Below, piece by piece: positions 1 through 48,600 of a stretch of 64,000 bases of DNA. Source of the stretch: Archilochus colubris. Its lineage: Eukaryota > Chordata > Aves > Apodiformes > Trochilidae. Position 1 is the stretch's first letter. Each line of letters starts with the position of its first letter. Where the stretch lies: positions 21,294,609-21,358,608 of the forward strand of contig CM041084.1 of assembly GCA_023079485.1 (NCBI GenBank). Direction: 5' to 3'. Position numbers and translations under genes: made by a program. The notes beneath the pieces were generated by a model. That model had not been told where the DNA came from and made no database searches. It worked only from the letters and a program-made list of their open reading frames with translations.

Positions 1-248
1 TGTATCATGGCAAACTTTTAAATACACGAATATGCTAGTAGCATAGCTGGTAGTTCACTTGTTTCAATTGCTGAATTTTTCAGTTATCAAACTAATTTGA
101 CTATTATTTGGAGGAGGTCTTCAACAAATTCATGTGAGTTATGATATAATTTTAAGTCTCACAAATTTTAATCATGCACCAGGACAGCTGCTGCAGCAGT
201 ATTTTTAAAAACAGTTGAGGACCTCTTATTTCTTATTTTTCTGTGGTG

Positions 249-270
249 TTTTTTTTTTTTTTTTTTTTTT
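249..270. repeat. Poly-T run (22 nt)
   Basis: Uninterrupted T run in RUNDC3B intron 1. No recognisable element is attached, so I call it a simple repeat. Confidence 0.85.
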
Positions 271-3200
271 CCCCTTGCACATTGTATAATGTGTTTTCCA
301 AAGTGTAACTATCATCTCTCTGCTGACTGGAATTTGCTTCAAGCCACAGTATCTGGATTGCAGAGTGACATCAGTACTATTCTATGTTTTTCCAGGCTGT
401 TATACGTACCTCTGCATTTACCTGTGATAAAGAGATGCAAAAAAGTTTAACAAAAAACTTGGTGAAGCAGAGAAAATAAAAGAAACAGAAGTTTTCAGTT
501 TCATTATTGTTACAGTGATAAAGATATTGCCAGTTTACAGGCTTGGGGAAACAACAGCTTTATCAATTAATGACATAATTGTACAAACAGTTCTTTTTGA
601 AGAGGTATATTGTATTCCACAGAGCTTGCTATTTTTTTCTGCCTTCTCATTTGAGTGGAACTCTTCTGTACTCTGTACTCTTATATTTTATTTTTCACTT
701 TCTTTATGTCCTTGTCCTGCTGTTGAAATGATGCTGTAAGATATTTAAAGATGCTTAGAAATCTGAGGGAATTCACTCAAATACATATGAAATAAAGAGC
801 TATGGCAAAAACTATTGAAACTCGTGAATTTTCATTATTTTCAGTAAAGCACTTTACTTTGTTATATATTCACAAAACTTGAGGTTCGTGGTTTGTGAAT
901 ACACCTTAAAATTTGGAAATGGTTATGAGGAAAAAGTATTGTTATGATGTGCATACATTGTTTATATTCTTATGCCATTGTAAATGTTTAAAATATTTCT
1001 GTATTTTACTGTTACTACATATTTTATATTATTTTTATTGTTGGGAACAGCCAAATTCATAGCTATTTCCTATTGAAGTCCTATGAGAATGTGGCATATT
1101 TCTGCTAAAAATAGCTCCAATTAATTTATTTGATCAAATTTGCATGATGTGGCTTTCTACCTAGTGGAGGAGAGATCACAAGGAAGATAGTCTTCTGAAT
1201 TACCACCTGTTAACGGTCTCTGGTAATTCAAGGAACTAATTTTGTTAAAGCTCAGTTTAGCAGATTTTTACTTAATAGTTAAACCAGGCTTTGGGTTTTT
1301 ATTCTTTTTTTACAGTGATGATACCTAACTCATGTAGATGTGGGTAGTTTCTTATATATACAGCTTTGGAAAGAGCAGGATGTTTCCACTAAAATGTTGA
1401 GTGGCACTGTAGCCATGGGAAATAATGTTAATTTGTTTCATAAACAAATAGCATGTGAAGATACATGGTTATGTTTGTGTAAATGCACAGCCATTATATA
1501 AATTGCAATAATTTTTAGGATTTTCTTTGTTACAATAAGTAATTAATATTCTAAACAGATACAGGAGGAGCAAAAAGTAGAGATGGGCCTTGGAAGTGAG
1601 GGTAATAGCTTAAATAGGGAATGTTAACTTAGAATTGAACTGTCAGGAAATGTATTTAAAATAGTGATTTGGTAATATGCTTAGGTTCTGTTGCAGTGAC
1701 ATTGACCCTTAGTTGAACTCCGTGGTTTCATGTCCCAGCCACATTTGCCAGCATAAGGGATATTAGTTTATAATTCTGGGATTATTCTGTATTAACAGTT
1801 TACATTCTTTAAAATTATATTTTAATGACATTTTCAAAATTGTAAGCTAAATGAATTTGACAAAAATGCTTCCATATATTTGAAAATGGATGAGGAGAAT
1901 CTGACAATGAAAAGTGAAAATCTGATAGCAGTCATTTTTTCTGCCTGTTTGCTTATTGATCAGAGTCTTGTTGCTGTTTTGCAAATAAGCCTATTTTCCA
2001 ACCCTGTGGACCAAGGTTGTATCCACAAAAGATTTATCTTTGGTTTGGAGTTCGAGAAATCTGGGAAACGTTCTTGTGCATCTTGCAAAACAGTGGAGCA
2101 ACCTACCCCAGAATGGTTGCTATAGATCTTTCTTGTTCAAGAATGTTTCCTTCTTGCATAGCTCAGATCTTTTCAAGGTAAGAGGATACTATGGTTTCTA
2201 CATCTTTTTCTTGGCTCAAGCAAGATTAGATTTGTGACAGAGAACAACATGTAGGAATTGGAATCTGAAAGCATCTGAGTTTTTGAAGTTTGTTTTGAAA
2301 CAAACTGGTAGTGGAATCTTTTCACCATATGAAAAAAATGAATGCTCCCAAAACCACCAAAACAACCCTTCTGTTGTAGAGACACAGTGGGAAATGATTG
2401 GATTAAAGCCAGAGATTTTTTAGAGTCTTGAATCAACAGGCACTGCATCTGGATTACTCCACTGCTCCTATAGTCCACCAAAAATTTCCTTTTCTAAAAT
2501 GTTGGTTTTAAGCCACTTTATTTTTTCATACCCTTTTACTAAAATTTCTCTCTTCAGAAGTCTATCTAGACTTGCTCTAGAGGGCAATGCTGCTGTAACA
2601 GTTTAGTAGAGAGAGGATGAAGTTGGGAGCAACAAAGTGAAACAAGAAAGCTACTCTAACTCTATGTACTTGGACATTTTTTCTTCATAGCTCTTGTGTA
2701 CTTCAGACCTGACCTTTTCTTTCTTGACTTTCAGTCCCCAGGTGGCTTTATGTACCTGTTTAAGAACATGGGCTTTCTTTTTTTGGGGGTGGGAAGGGAG
2801 TTGGTGGTAGCGTACATCGGAAAAAAACTATGAGGCATCTTTAATGACTGAGTAAAATTGCTTATCCAATGTTTCCAGGGTTACCTTTTTTCAAAGGTAT
2901 CACTTCTACATAACTTAAATCCTTTTTTTTTTTTTTGTTTCCCCCAGTTTGTGTGGTAAACATGTTTAAGTGTGAATATCATGCAAAAAGGGTTTGACTT
3001 TTAACTTACACTTAGAGATAGGTTTGCCTCTCTGTACTACTGGAGAAGAAAAAGAGAAAAAAAGGCAACACACGATTTCTTGCTAAAGAATTTTTGTAAT
3101 ATCCCTCAAAATGTATCTGCAGGGTAGCAGTAATATGAGCCCTTAAAATTAATGATGATAGGCTGGCTTTGCTAATCAGACCTTAGGTATTTAAAAATTA

Positions 3201-3410
3201 TTGAATGTTTAAGATACCTTTAGGTATCCTTTTTTTTTTTTCTTCAATTTGGTTGCATGAAAACAAATAAAATTACCTCTATGTGATTTTTAGTAGTGCA
3301 TGTGAATTGCTTTTAAGTGTTTTTTCTTGAGTATATCTACATCCCATACAGTATGAACCAGTGATCTTTTAAGCAGGGCACTGAACAGGGGAAAACCGGG
3401 CATAGTTACA

Positions 3411-3580
3411 TGAAAGGGACCTTTGGAGATCACTGAGTCCAACCACCTGCCAGAGTAGGATCACCTGGGGCAGGTCACACAGAAGCCTGTCCAGATGGGT
3501 CTTGAAAGCATCTAGAATAGGAGACTCTGCAACCTCACTGGGCAGCCTCACAACAGGATAAAGTTTATACTTCTGATTCT
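3411..3580 (-). mobile_element. CR1 LINE 3' fragment, antisense
   Basis: It contains gggacctttggagatcactg followed by gagtccaacc, and later gcaacctcactgggcagcc. These are diagnostic of the reverse complement of the avian CR1 3' end. The last part looks internally deleted before ataaagtttatacttctg. It is an old, immobile fragment. Confidence 0.85.
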
Positions 3581-3874
3581 TGGGCTTGGATTTTGGGAAT
3601 AAAAGGGGCATTGATGAAATGTCAGGCAAAAAGAAGGATAGTGAAGAGGAATTTATGTTGGATACTTTTCAGTTTTTCTACAGCTTCAGTAACATAGTTA
3701 AGAGCAGAGGAAATTAATTAGAAATTAGAAATTAATTAACTCCTTTCTATGCAGAAAGTGTGAGGTTTTTTGTTTTATCTTTGTTTTTAAGGCTTTATTC
3801 CTAAGACCAACAATGATGAATATATTTCCAGGCTTTTATGTGGTAGGTGCTTGTATTGTTTTGACTGTTCTTGA

Positions 3875-38682
<34,808 letters not shown>

Positions 38683-38946
38683 GATACACACGAGAAGGAA
38701 GAGCTTTGTGTTGTCTGCACTTAAATTATGTTCCATAAAATGACTTGCAATGAAGACTGCTAGTTCAAAATTTAAAAATAAGCTGCTTTATTTTTCTTTT
38801 CATAGTTACCTGTTTAATTCACAAATTCTGTCAGTTTTCATTCAGACTTCTTTTTCCCCCAGAGGAATTTTCAGATTTTCTATTTTAGTCTTGAATTATT
38901 TAAAGGTCTTGGTCAGGTACAGGACATATAATCTGACGCTTATGAC

Positions 38947-38968
38947 TGTTTCATTTTAAAATGAAACA
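38947..38968. repeat. 22-bp perfect palindrome in the RUNDC3B 3' UTR
   Basis: The half-site TGTTTCATTTT is followed directly by its exact reverse complement, with no spacer. Confidence 0.85.
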
Positions 38969-40430
38969 CTTGGAAATCAATTACCTACTGAACTGCCATG
39001 ACCTTTGTTTCTCCTTGCAATGGCCTGGCCTTCTCCAGCCACGGTGCTTTTCTGCAGTGCTTTTTAATATCTATCAGCTCCTGCAGAACAGAATCCTTAA
39101 TGCCAGTCTTGATAGGCAAATACATATTTTACCTAAAGAGCCAGCTTTACATCTGTGTGTGTTGCATAGGACCTCAAATAGCATAATTTAACTTCTCAAC
39201 AGCTCTTCTCGGGGTGACTCAATGTTAGATTTTGCATTACTATCATGGCACATCGGAGATGTCTGAATCACACTGAAGAATCACACTGAAACACTCTTAC
39301 TAATTCTTGAAGTTGCATGTGAATAACAAATGTAAGCTGATAATCCAAATCAGGCATACTTAGCAATTTGTAAATGTTGAGGAAATTCACTGAATGCTTT
39401 TGAGTGACCTGAGTTACAGGTAATCAAACATTATACAAGAAATTTATTGTTTCATTGGTCTTTCTAGAAAGATGGGGACTAAGGATAGTGGGTTTAGTGC
39501 CCTGGGGAGCTTGCATCGTGTGCTTCTCGGCAAGATCTCAAGGAGAGTGAAAAAGAGGAAACAAAGACAATGTAATAACAGCTTTCTAGTCTTAAAGATT
39601 TTTCTCATCTCTGTAGTAGTGCAATAGGTATTGTTCTTGATCAGGTAATACAGCAGAATTTATGTAAGTTGTTTTTCTCAAATTACTTGCCATTGATTTG
39701 AATTACTGAAGGGGGGGAGAAAGGGGGAGACATTTTTTAAATGAAACTAGATTTCCAGATTACCCTGTAGTTTCAAAGTTTGCAAATTAATTTTAAAATT
39801 GCAAACTATATTCTTAATTCTTTGTAAGATACAATGGATCCTTTATCTATGAATTTTGCTAATCCAAGCTATTGCTTATCAGCATGATTAGTAACTTTGT
39901 AAACAAAAATGCATGTAAGTACACTGTATTTTTAAGTGCTAGGGAAAATGCTTTTTTGTGCCAAAGAAGTTTCATAAATTGTTTACATGACTAGCTGCAA
40001 TACAAGACAGATTTTTAATTATTGCTTACTCTTAGATGTTTACAGTATGTCATTACACTCTGTACAGTTTTAGTTGATTTTCCTCTTGTTAATGGTACCT
40101 TGGCACTACTACTATAATCTGCTCATTTTAGGGTGGGCTTGAAAGAAAGAGGATTCCTTCTTAACAGTACTAAAACCTCCAGGAAATGTTTAATCTTTGT
40201 AAGGATGAGGCTACACATCTCTGGAACTCAAAGTACTGCTGGATTTAGCTGGAGGAGGTCTGAGATACATCCCCTCACCTCTCCAGCCCACAGTGCTGGG
40301 GGTTACTGCATCAGGAGCAGAGTAAACAGCTACTGATGCCATTTTAAAGTGGATTTTTAAAGAAGCTCAGCAAAATCCACCAGATCTTGTCTTTCAAGCT
40401 TGCCTATATCCAATCCGTTAATTTCTCTGT

Positions 40431-40436
40431 AATAAA
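40431..40436 (+). terminator. Candidate polyadenylation signal of RUNDC3B
   Basis: AATAAA 1.75 kb after the stop codon. The next plus-strand AATAAA is at 41442. The sequence alone does not show which is used. Confidence 0.4.
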
Positions 40437-41441
40437 CTGACCATCAAATCTTTTCATACAACATCAGAATGTCCATTATTTCATGTCAGGGTTTTTTTGC
40501 TGTTGTTAACACATGAAGCACCTGTTCTCATGGCAGTTGAGTAGCGTTATTAAATACAAGTTTGTAAACGAGGGATGCATTTTTACTACAAATACAATGA
40601 GGGAATACAGATTCCCCAAGTTAACATTCTACATCAAGGTACAGTATTGTTCCTGTTTGCTTCTCCCACATCATCAGTATTTTGGAGAGGGCTATGTTAA
40701 TGATCTTCAGTCATGTTTGCTGATGGCTCTTTTCTTAGAGCTACTGGTGTGAAATTCACGCCATTAACTCAAGTCTTTTATGTAGTCTGACACCACTGTG
40801 AGTTTCTGGGTGTTTTGTGCATGGAAAAGCAGTTATGTGTGTCTTTCTCTATCCTACACACTAGTCATTTAAAAAAGAAAAAAAAGTCAACTATGTTTTG
40901 TTGCCTGGATGTTCCATAAATGTTGCATGTATATTAAACATTTTGTATCATCACTAATCACTAGGTTTTGTCTCTGTTTTAATCATACAGGATAAAATAA
41001 GACTGTTTGGCAAATTACATTATTGAGCTTGTAGCAAATTATTTTCTTGCAAAACAGGGACATGCCATTTGAGGTTTTTTTCTGTATTTCATTTAACATG
41101 GCCCAAAATCTGCTGTTACTACTTTCTCTTGGGCCTCAAGGTTGTGGTGTAAAATACTTTGAAAACCACAAAGGGGGAGCACTGTCAGGTATCTTCTATG
41201 GGCAGCACCTCTTGCCAGCACTGTATGCTGTGATTTTGTAGCTAATATCTTTACAACTGGAGCATTTTGCATTGTGTGATGAATTTTAACCAGGGCCAAA
41301 TACATGCTGGGATACCTTCTTCACAGCAGCATATTTATTGGGTAAAGCACACCCAAAAGCTGGTGTCTTCATGACACTGTACTAAGACATAATACTGAGT
41401 TGTTTCTGTATTGGAGCACACCCTCATTAAAATAAGCAAAA

Positions 41442-41447
41442 AATAAA
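41442..41447 (+). terminator. Alternative polyadenylation signal of RUNDC3B
   Basis: AATAAA in an A-rich context. If used, the RUNDC3B 3' end would come within about 1.1 kb of the SLC25A40 stop codon. Confidence 0.3.
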
Positions 41448-42009
41448 ATTTGACCACTTCATTGAAAATTCATGGAAGTAGGAATGTAGTGAGGGTAGAT
41501 AAACAAATTTTTAAAAACCAAAACACCAGCCTACAGAAGAAGCTCTAATTCAGTAAGTCAAGTGCCTATGGGCAGGGGAGATGAAACCGCTCACCCCACG
41601 TGTGCACGGTGCTGTAGCAGATGCTGTGGTTGTAGCAGTGAACTAAATGTGCTTCTCGCTTCAGGTGGGGATATGGGTGAGTCCAGCTGGCTCTGTGACA
41701 GTGACAGCTTGCATCCCCCCCAAAACACACAAAGGAACATTCCTCCAGAACACCTGTACAGACAGTTGTCTTCAGCGCTCAGATGTGCTTTAGAGTATTA
41801 CCTTAAATCAAAGCCACTGCAGCACCTACCAATGTATACACCATGCTCTCTGGATTTCTAATGAGCACTTTTTCCACTTTGACCTGAAGCATTTCTCGTT
41901 TTAAACCTGAGAAGTTGAAAACTACTTTATTAACATGCATTAAACAAAATGCAGAGCTGCAAATAAAAAAAATGCACAGAATTAAACATGTATTAAGAAT
42001 AAATAACTG

Positions 42010-42015
42010 TTTATT
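42010..42015 (-). terminator. Candidate polyadenylation signal of SLC25A40
   Basis: TTTATT on plus is AATAAA on minus, about 520 nt after the SLC25A40 stop, with a T/G-rich stretch downstream. Nearer candidates are at 42398-42403 and 42160-42165. Confidence 0.4.
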
Positions 42016-42533
42016 GAATTAATTCTAGATCAACCTCTTTATGGAATAATAATCATATCATCCAATTGAAAGCCCAAAACATTTTATAAATATCATTTTA
42101 AATACTTGAGAAAAATCTTTAGTCAGACTGAAAAATTAACACAGTGGCAGTGGTTTTTCTTTATTGCTTTGTCCAGCCTAGGTTTTTGTTTGTTTGTTCT
42201 TTCTTTTTTTTATCTCCTTTGTTTCCTTGTTTCTCTTTAGCTGCAAGAGAAGCCACAAAATCTTCAATGGTATTTTTGAGGGTCATGTGCATTTTCATAA
42301 GTCTTACGAAAAGAGGAAAAAGTGAATTTGTCCATTGTGAAACAACTGTAAATGAAGCTTATAGTTTTAGTTTAGTTTACCAAATTTAGTTACCAAATTT
42401 ATTTAGTTACCAAATATAATGACAAGAATTCACTGGGAATTCAAGAAAATGCTTCGACAGATTGAAATTTGGCACAATACATTTCACCATATATTTTTAC
42501 TTCTCTCAGTTCGAGGGAGGAGAATTAAGGATG

Positions 42534-42640
42534 TTAGTCCATTTTTTCATGTAAATGAGAAAAGAAAGACTTTCCATATTCATATGTGCTGATCATTATG
42601 GCACAAGCAGGAGCAACTTTAAACAGCCGTGGAGTCATAC
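42534..42640 (-). CDS. SLC25A40: SLC25A40 last coding exon and stop
   Basis: Encodes [20 protein letters not shown], then [14 protein letters not shown] and TAA (plus-strand tta at 42534-42536). The helix 6 motif [18 protein letters not shown] is fully preserved. The tail is slightly shorter than in human. Confidence 0.95.
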
Positions 42641-45600
42641 CTGCCAAGAAGAGAAAGGAAAGTATTCACTATCATTTGCTTTCAGACTGAAGTGCTGCTG
42701 TACCATTTAGTGGTCACAATATACTGATACCAGTTTATCAGCTGTGATTCTGTCTGTACACATTGCTCAAAATACTCTAATTACTGCCTATACTACTACT
42801 GTAATGACCTTTTGAGCTCCCCAAAGCTACCCTGTGGGGTCTGCCTGCCTCAAGTCTGTTGCATCTCTGCCCTCTCTGTCTCCCCATGCAGCTGGAGCAC
42901 CGTGACCTGCAGGACTACTTTGCTCCAGCACAGAAGAGGTGGTGCTGGGGAGAGACTGTGTCCTCTTTGCTAAGAGGCTTGAGACCCCTCAGCGAGGAGG
43001 AGAGGTTCAAGAGGCCCTGAATCTTGAAGTCAACCAAGTCAGGGAGGAAGCAGCTCAAGTACCCTCTGCTGGGCTGTACCCTCTACAGCAGGTATGTGTC
43101 TCAGCCCTTCAAGCTGACTGAAAAGCAGGATGCCCCTGCCACTGTCTCCTGAAGCCTACAGCACCTTTACTAAAGTGGAAGGACCCTGCTCACATGGAAA
43201 AATGATGGACCTTGGGCATCAATGTCTCCCATTACAATCAACTATGATCTTGTCAGTGGAGGTTAGAAAATGATTCAGCTTACCTAGGAGTGAGAAAATA
43301 AGGCTGAATGCACTTATCTACCCACACCCATCTACTTGAAATGCCAAGATGCCTGTGTGGAGCTAGTGCAAATGACTTATGACCTAAGGGAAACTTTTAT
43401 CCCTTTGAAACAGTAGCAAGAAGCCAGTCAGAACACCCCAAATTGCCTCACTTACATATGGGTAACTGAACCGAGACAGTGGCTGATAAAGAGCTCATCT
43501 CTGTGTTCCATTAGTCATGACCTAAGTGTAGGTATTCTGATTTATTAACAACATTTCATCCAAAATAATACTGGTACTTTATGGTGATGCTGGCATTGGA
43601 GCTCTGAAACAAACATGCAAATCTGTTGCCCAGCTCTGTCATCACTGTACAGCAAGTAAAGCAATGTGACCTCTTTCAGTGAACACCAGGCTTGCAAGTC
43701 TTCAACTGTGTAGCCATTCACACAAGGAACCCCAGTGAAACAACACCATGCTGTCAGGACTGGTGTATCCTGGGTTTGGAAAGTCCCTTGCAGTTGTTTG
43801 TTACATAGGCTTTTATCTCAGCATCTTGTCACCTCCTCCTTTAGCTGCCAGAATCACACAAGTGTACTACAATGGCCATGACAGAGTATTGCCCCAGCCA
43901 TGTGGCAGAATGGGACAACAGCAGCCTCACCCCTCAGGCAGACTTGCTGAGGACAGAAAGACAGGGGAATCTCTTTCCTTACAGCCTGGGAGAAGGGCAT
44001 GAGGAGAGATGAATGACAAGTACCAGGGAAGTAAAGCTCGTGGAGATGAGTGAACATCCTGAGGTGGACACATAGGAAGTCATGAGCACTTTGTGACTGT
44101 GAGCCTCTCATGTACATTCAAGGTTAAATTTTCAGTCTTCAGTTGACATACACAGAAAGGAGGATATTTGAAAGCAAACCACTTCAAAAATGGTTTAGTT
44201 ATGCACTGATACTGTTCTAGTTTGGAGAGATGGGCTAGTAAATTATTGCTAAAATTACCTGAATGTTTGTATTCAGCAAAGGCGAAGTTTTATGCCCAGG
44301 TGAAGATTTGCTTCAGTTTAATGAATGACAGTCGTCCTCCACAAGAATATATGAACCAGAGATAAGAATTCTTCAGGATGTCTAATTAACTTGAACACTC
44401 TCACTGCAAATATCTATTTGTGCTGACATATGAGGCTAAAAATTCTGTTCCTGTCACATGTGGTGGCAATCCCAGACTGCCTTTGTGCATTCTGAGGTAT
44501 ACAGTGAGTGACAAATGCCTAACTCCAGCTGAGTTTCCTCTTAATTCCCCCTCAGGCACCACAAGAAGAGGGAGAAAAGGTAGATGGTGAGTGCACTTGT
44601 GAATGGCAGTTCTTAAAGAACCCCATTAACTGATAATCACAGACCATAACAGTTCACCACAAAGTTCTTGCCATGGTATAGACACATTCAGATTAGTTAT
44701 TGGAGAAGTTCCTGTACTTATGGGGTAAGGGTATCTGCTAGTTGCAGACTGGAAATTAGGGTGGGGAGAACAGGATATAGATAAACTATCGAAGTACTTC
44801 TGCTTTTAGGTACTGGATTGGCAACTAGAAACATGGCTTGCATTCTATAGCTACTTAGGACACAATGTATAAGAATGCAAAACTCCAATTTCTGGGAAAT
44901 CTTCTTCTTGTTTTGCTTGTTAGAGGGTGACAATTAGAAACCTTTGACAGAAGTCTAGTAGGATCCATAATAGCTGCTGCCAAGCATCTTCAAATGGGTG
45001 AGAAAATTTCCATGTTGTTCTCCAGGAAAATATCCTGGGATCTTCCAAAATCCACCATGAATTACTAAAAGGAACGGTGATTGTCTCAGAGTCAATCCTT
45101 CTATGTAAGTACAGAAGTGCAGCATTCCCTTAAAGATTTTAAGAATTAAAAGAAATCTTCCATTTTGTGATGAGGTAACAGTGAGACAACTGCTCTGATG
45201 CTGGAACATGATTTTTTGTCTGTTATGACACACTTGCCAGCTCATGAAGTCCCTGTTTTGGCCAGGGTGTTTTGGTTGTGCAGTGGAAGATGCTCCTAAG
45301 TCACACAAGGTCTCAGGAGCTTCTATTATCACTCATTGATACCAGAAAGTCCTCTTACAATTGAGCCATAATGATGATAATAAGGAGGAATAATATTTCC
45401 TGCTGAACCTCTCAGGAAAATGGCCAGCTTTGTTCCTGGAGTCTTTGAGTTAGTACCAAGAATTAGGTTACAAGATTACACAGGGGACTTGTCAGAATTC
45501 AAAAAAGACAACAGAAGGTACTCCTGGGGAATTTTTGTTCTACAAATATGCAGGGTTTAAAAGGCCAAAATATCTAATGATGGTCAGGGATTCATCTGTG

Positions 45601-48600
45601 CTGGTCAGCAGTAGAAACTGCCCATAGTTCAGTAAAAAAAAAAAGTGATCTTTGCCAAAGGTATAAAAAAGAATAAAAGACAATCTTTAAGATAGTCCAT
45701 GCAAGAATAAAAAGAAAATACAATCAAGAAATTACACAGCCTAAATAGGGTCTTAGCAATGACACTGTCTCTTACTCAGTGCCCCAGAGGAACTGAAAGA
45801 GCACCAGCCACCTTCTAAATGATGTTCTGAAATGCTCAGCATTGGACAAAGCCTGGGCAGCAATGGTGCAGTCCCTTGATAGGTTCAGTGAGGGTAATGG
45901 GGTCATATAATATGTGTACACTCATTTGAGTACATGAGATAACGTTCAAGTAAAATATAAAACTCTTTGACTCATGCACAAGTCACTAAATTGACAAGAT
46001 TGTGTTTCCCCATCTGTGTAAATAAAATTTAACAAATATTTAAATTATTTTTCTAGCTTGATAGAAAAATGAAAGGAAAAAACCCCAGGGAATACTTGTT
46101 ACATGACCTTGAGTATCTCAAATATACATTATTCAACAGAATTACTCCCATCTAGCAAACAAACAAATATTAATATAATTGCCATATCTTCCAGTCCTCT
46201 GTAAAAAACTGCAAAGTTCAAATACCTGCATTATTATGTATGTATTTTATTATGTGAGTTCTACTTCAAAACTTCTTGGGTTCTCAGTACTGCATCGTAT
46301 TCAAACAGTAAAAAGGGAGACAAAAAAACACCACTGAAGCTTAAGCTGTTTCCAAGACAAAAAGGACCAAAATAGTTAAGTATAGAAACTAGTACCAAAT
46401 GAAAAAAAAAAAATTAGGATAGGTATTCCTAAATATAGGTGATGCAACAGTAGTGAAGATTTGGAGATTTTTAGCACTGGTCTAAAAACTGCATCTAAGA
46501 AACTCTCAGTTTAAAACTACGTGCACACTGAAGCTATTGAGCCTACAATCCATTACATTTCCTTTGAACCAATTCCTTCTGAAACACTTAGGCATTTTGG
46601 TTTTAGAAATCAACAAATTATTTACATTTGGAAAAAAAAAATTGCTTCCTGAACTGAATCCCACCATTTTTATTGGCCAATACAATTGTATCTGTCAAGG
46701 CCAGTCCCTCTGTTATTTAAATAAATTGTGTCCATCTTGGACAGCTGTATTTGAGTAACTTTTAAAGGTACTAAATTCCTTCTGGATTTATGCACATCTG
46801 TTGCTTTATATATGCAAACTATTCCGTAACAGAGTGTTGACAGAGATGGAAGTGTTACATAATTTATATGTTAACATCTATAATCACATTACTGATTAAA
46901 AAACATTCTCTCTAGTCTGAGTTTTTAGAAATATATCAAAATATTTACCAGCAAATAGTCCAGTAATCCCATTTTTAGTGACAATTTTCCTCATAACTGC
47001 CCAGGTTGACGTACAGTGCCTCTGTGGAACTCAATATTGTACAAGAAAACAGTAAATTAAGCAATATGCATGATGCCACAGAAAAATATTTTAAAAATCA
47101 GAGACAGTCACTTTGGATGTAATTATTATGTTTAATTAATTTTATGTTAATTTTATCCCTACTACTAATACAGGATGTTAAATTCATACAGCATGTGAAT
47201 TAACATAATACAAAGCATGTCATAGTAAAAATCTGTAGTAACACCTGGGGTAAGATATATGAACAGAGACAACATTCTCTACCAGAGTAACTGACACAGT
47301 TGAAAAAAAACAACTAACTTTCAAATGAGCCTCTCTCTCTCTCCATGTCACTTCATACATGCAGCTAAGAGATCATCACAATTCAGATTTTTAAACAAGA
47401 ACTTTCCCATATGGCAAACTGAACCTAAAGTTAAGTTTTGAGAATTTATATCATATGAATGAATCATAAGAATGAACAATAATTATTAAGCTAGGACACT
47501 ATGTCTAAGTTTATAAAAATCAAATCCCCCCTAAATTTGTAAGTGAGTTTGTGGAAGTATAGATCTATGAGATGTGGATCAGAATTCCTTGTAGAGCAAA
47601 TCACATTTTTATATAAACTTTAGAAGATGAGACAAATTAAAAATTCCTACCAAAAGTCTATACACTCAAACACTGGGCTTTATTTTTCCAAATTCTTTTT
47701 TTCTTCCTCCTTACCAGCAACTTACTTTTTAAGGTCTCAGTCTCCCAAAGTCCAGTCTGCCTATGTGTTTTCACTACATCAAATGGCTGAGTTAAGATAG
47801 CTGCAATCTATCAGGAAAATAAATTAGTTTTAATGCTACAACACAAACAATTAAAAATTTTAAATTAAAGTGAACTAAATTTAAAATTAAACTTTATATT
47901 CCAAAATTCTTGTATATCACAACATCGTAATTTATTCAGATACATCTAATCAGCTTGAATGCCAGACTACGTGTATTCAAAGTAGATGAGCCCCAAACCC
48001 TACACCATTTCTGAGAGAATCATATAGAATCATACCTCTTTTGTTACTTAGTCATAATAATAAAAAGTAGTCCCAGAAACAAAACTATATACTTACAGAG
48101 CCAGATGCAGCTCCTGAAGTAAAAGCAATAAGAAATGTTGGTTCCTGTGCACCAACTTCCTTGCACAGCATCTTCTTGAAAGTTTCATAATTAGACCAGT
48201 ACATTGCTACAGTTATTAAAAAGAAAACCACAAAAACCCAAATTGCATTAAAATGTATTTTCATGTCAAACACAGAAATTATTTTAACAAGTACAGATGT
48301 GAATATATTCTACTGTGGCAACAGGAGCAAAAAGAAACAAGAACTGAAATAAAAAGAAAAGTGGTTTTTGTGATTGTCCATGGGCTTTTTTAAAATTCAA
48401 TTTAATATCACTAAAAATGTAGGATATAATTATTTACTATGTTTTCAGGCCTATTCCACACATTTTGTACATCTCACTAACTCTACAAAAACGTATTTCA
48501 TACAATATGAAAGTGCTCAGGGCTGCTTATATTCTTTTGGGGAACAGTGTAAAACGGAATTCTGAGAGAACCAAGAAATATGAATTTGCTCTCTGAAATG

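Larger units (their letters stand above)
38683..42533. other. Convergent 3' region between RUNDC3B and SLC25A40 stops
   Basis: Holds the 3' UTRs of both genes. A 22-bp palindrome sits at 38947-38968. Plus-strand AATAAA occurs at 40431, 41442 and 41962. Minus-strand AATAAA (TTTATT on plus) occurs at 41936, 42010, 42160 and 42398. No coding exon was recognised. Confidence 0.7.

Noticed and set aside
44955..45332. 125-codon open frame on the minus strand in the last SLC25A40 intron
   Set aside because: No recognisable motif, and the carrier is complete without it.
48087..48096. Alternative GTATAT donor four bases beyond the SLC25A40 exon end
   Set aside because: With the family-consistent acceptor at 47807 it breaks the frame. 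The GTAAGT donor gives [12 protein letters not shown], which aligns with human.
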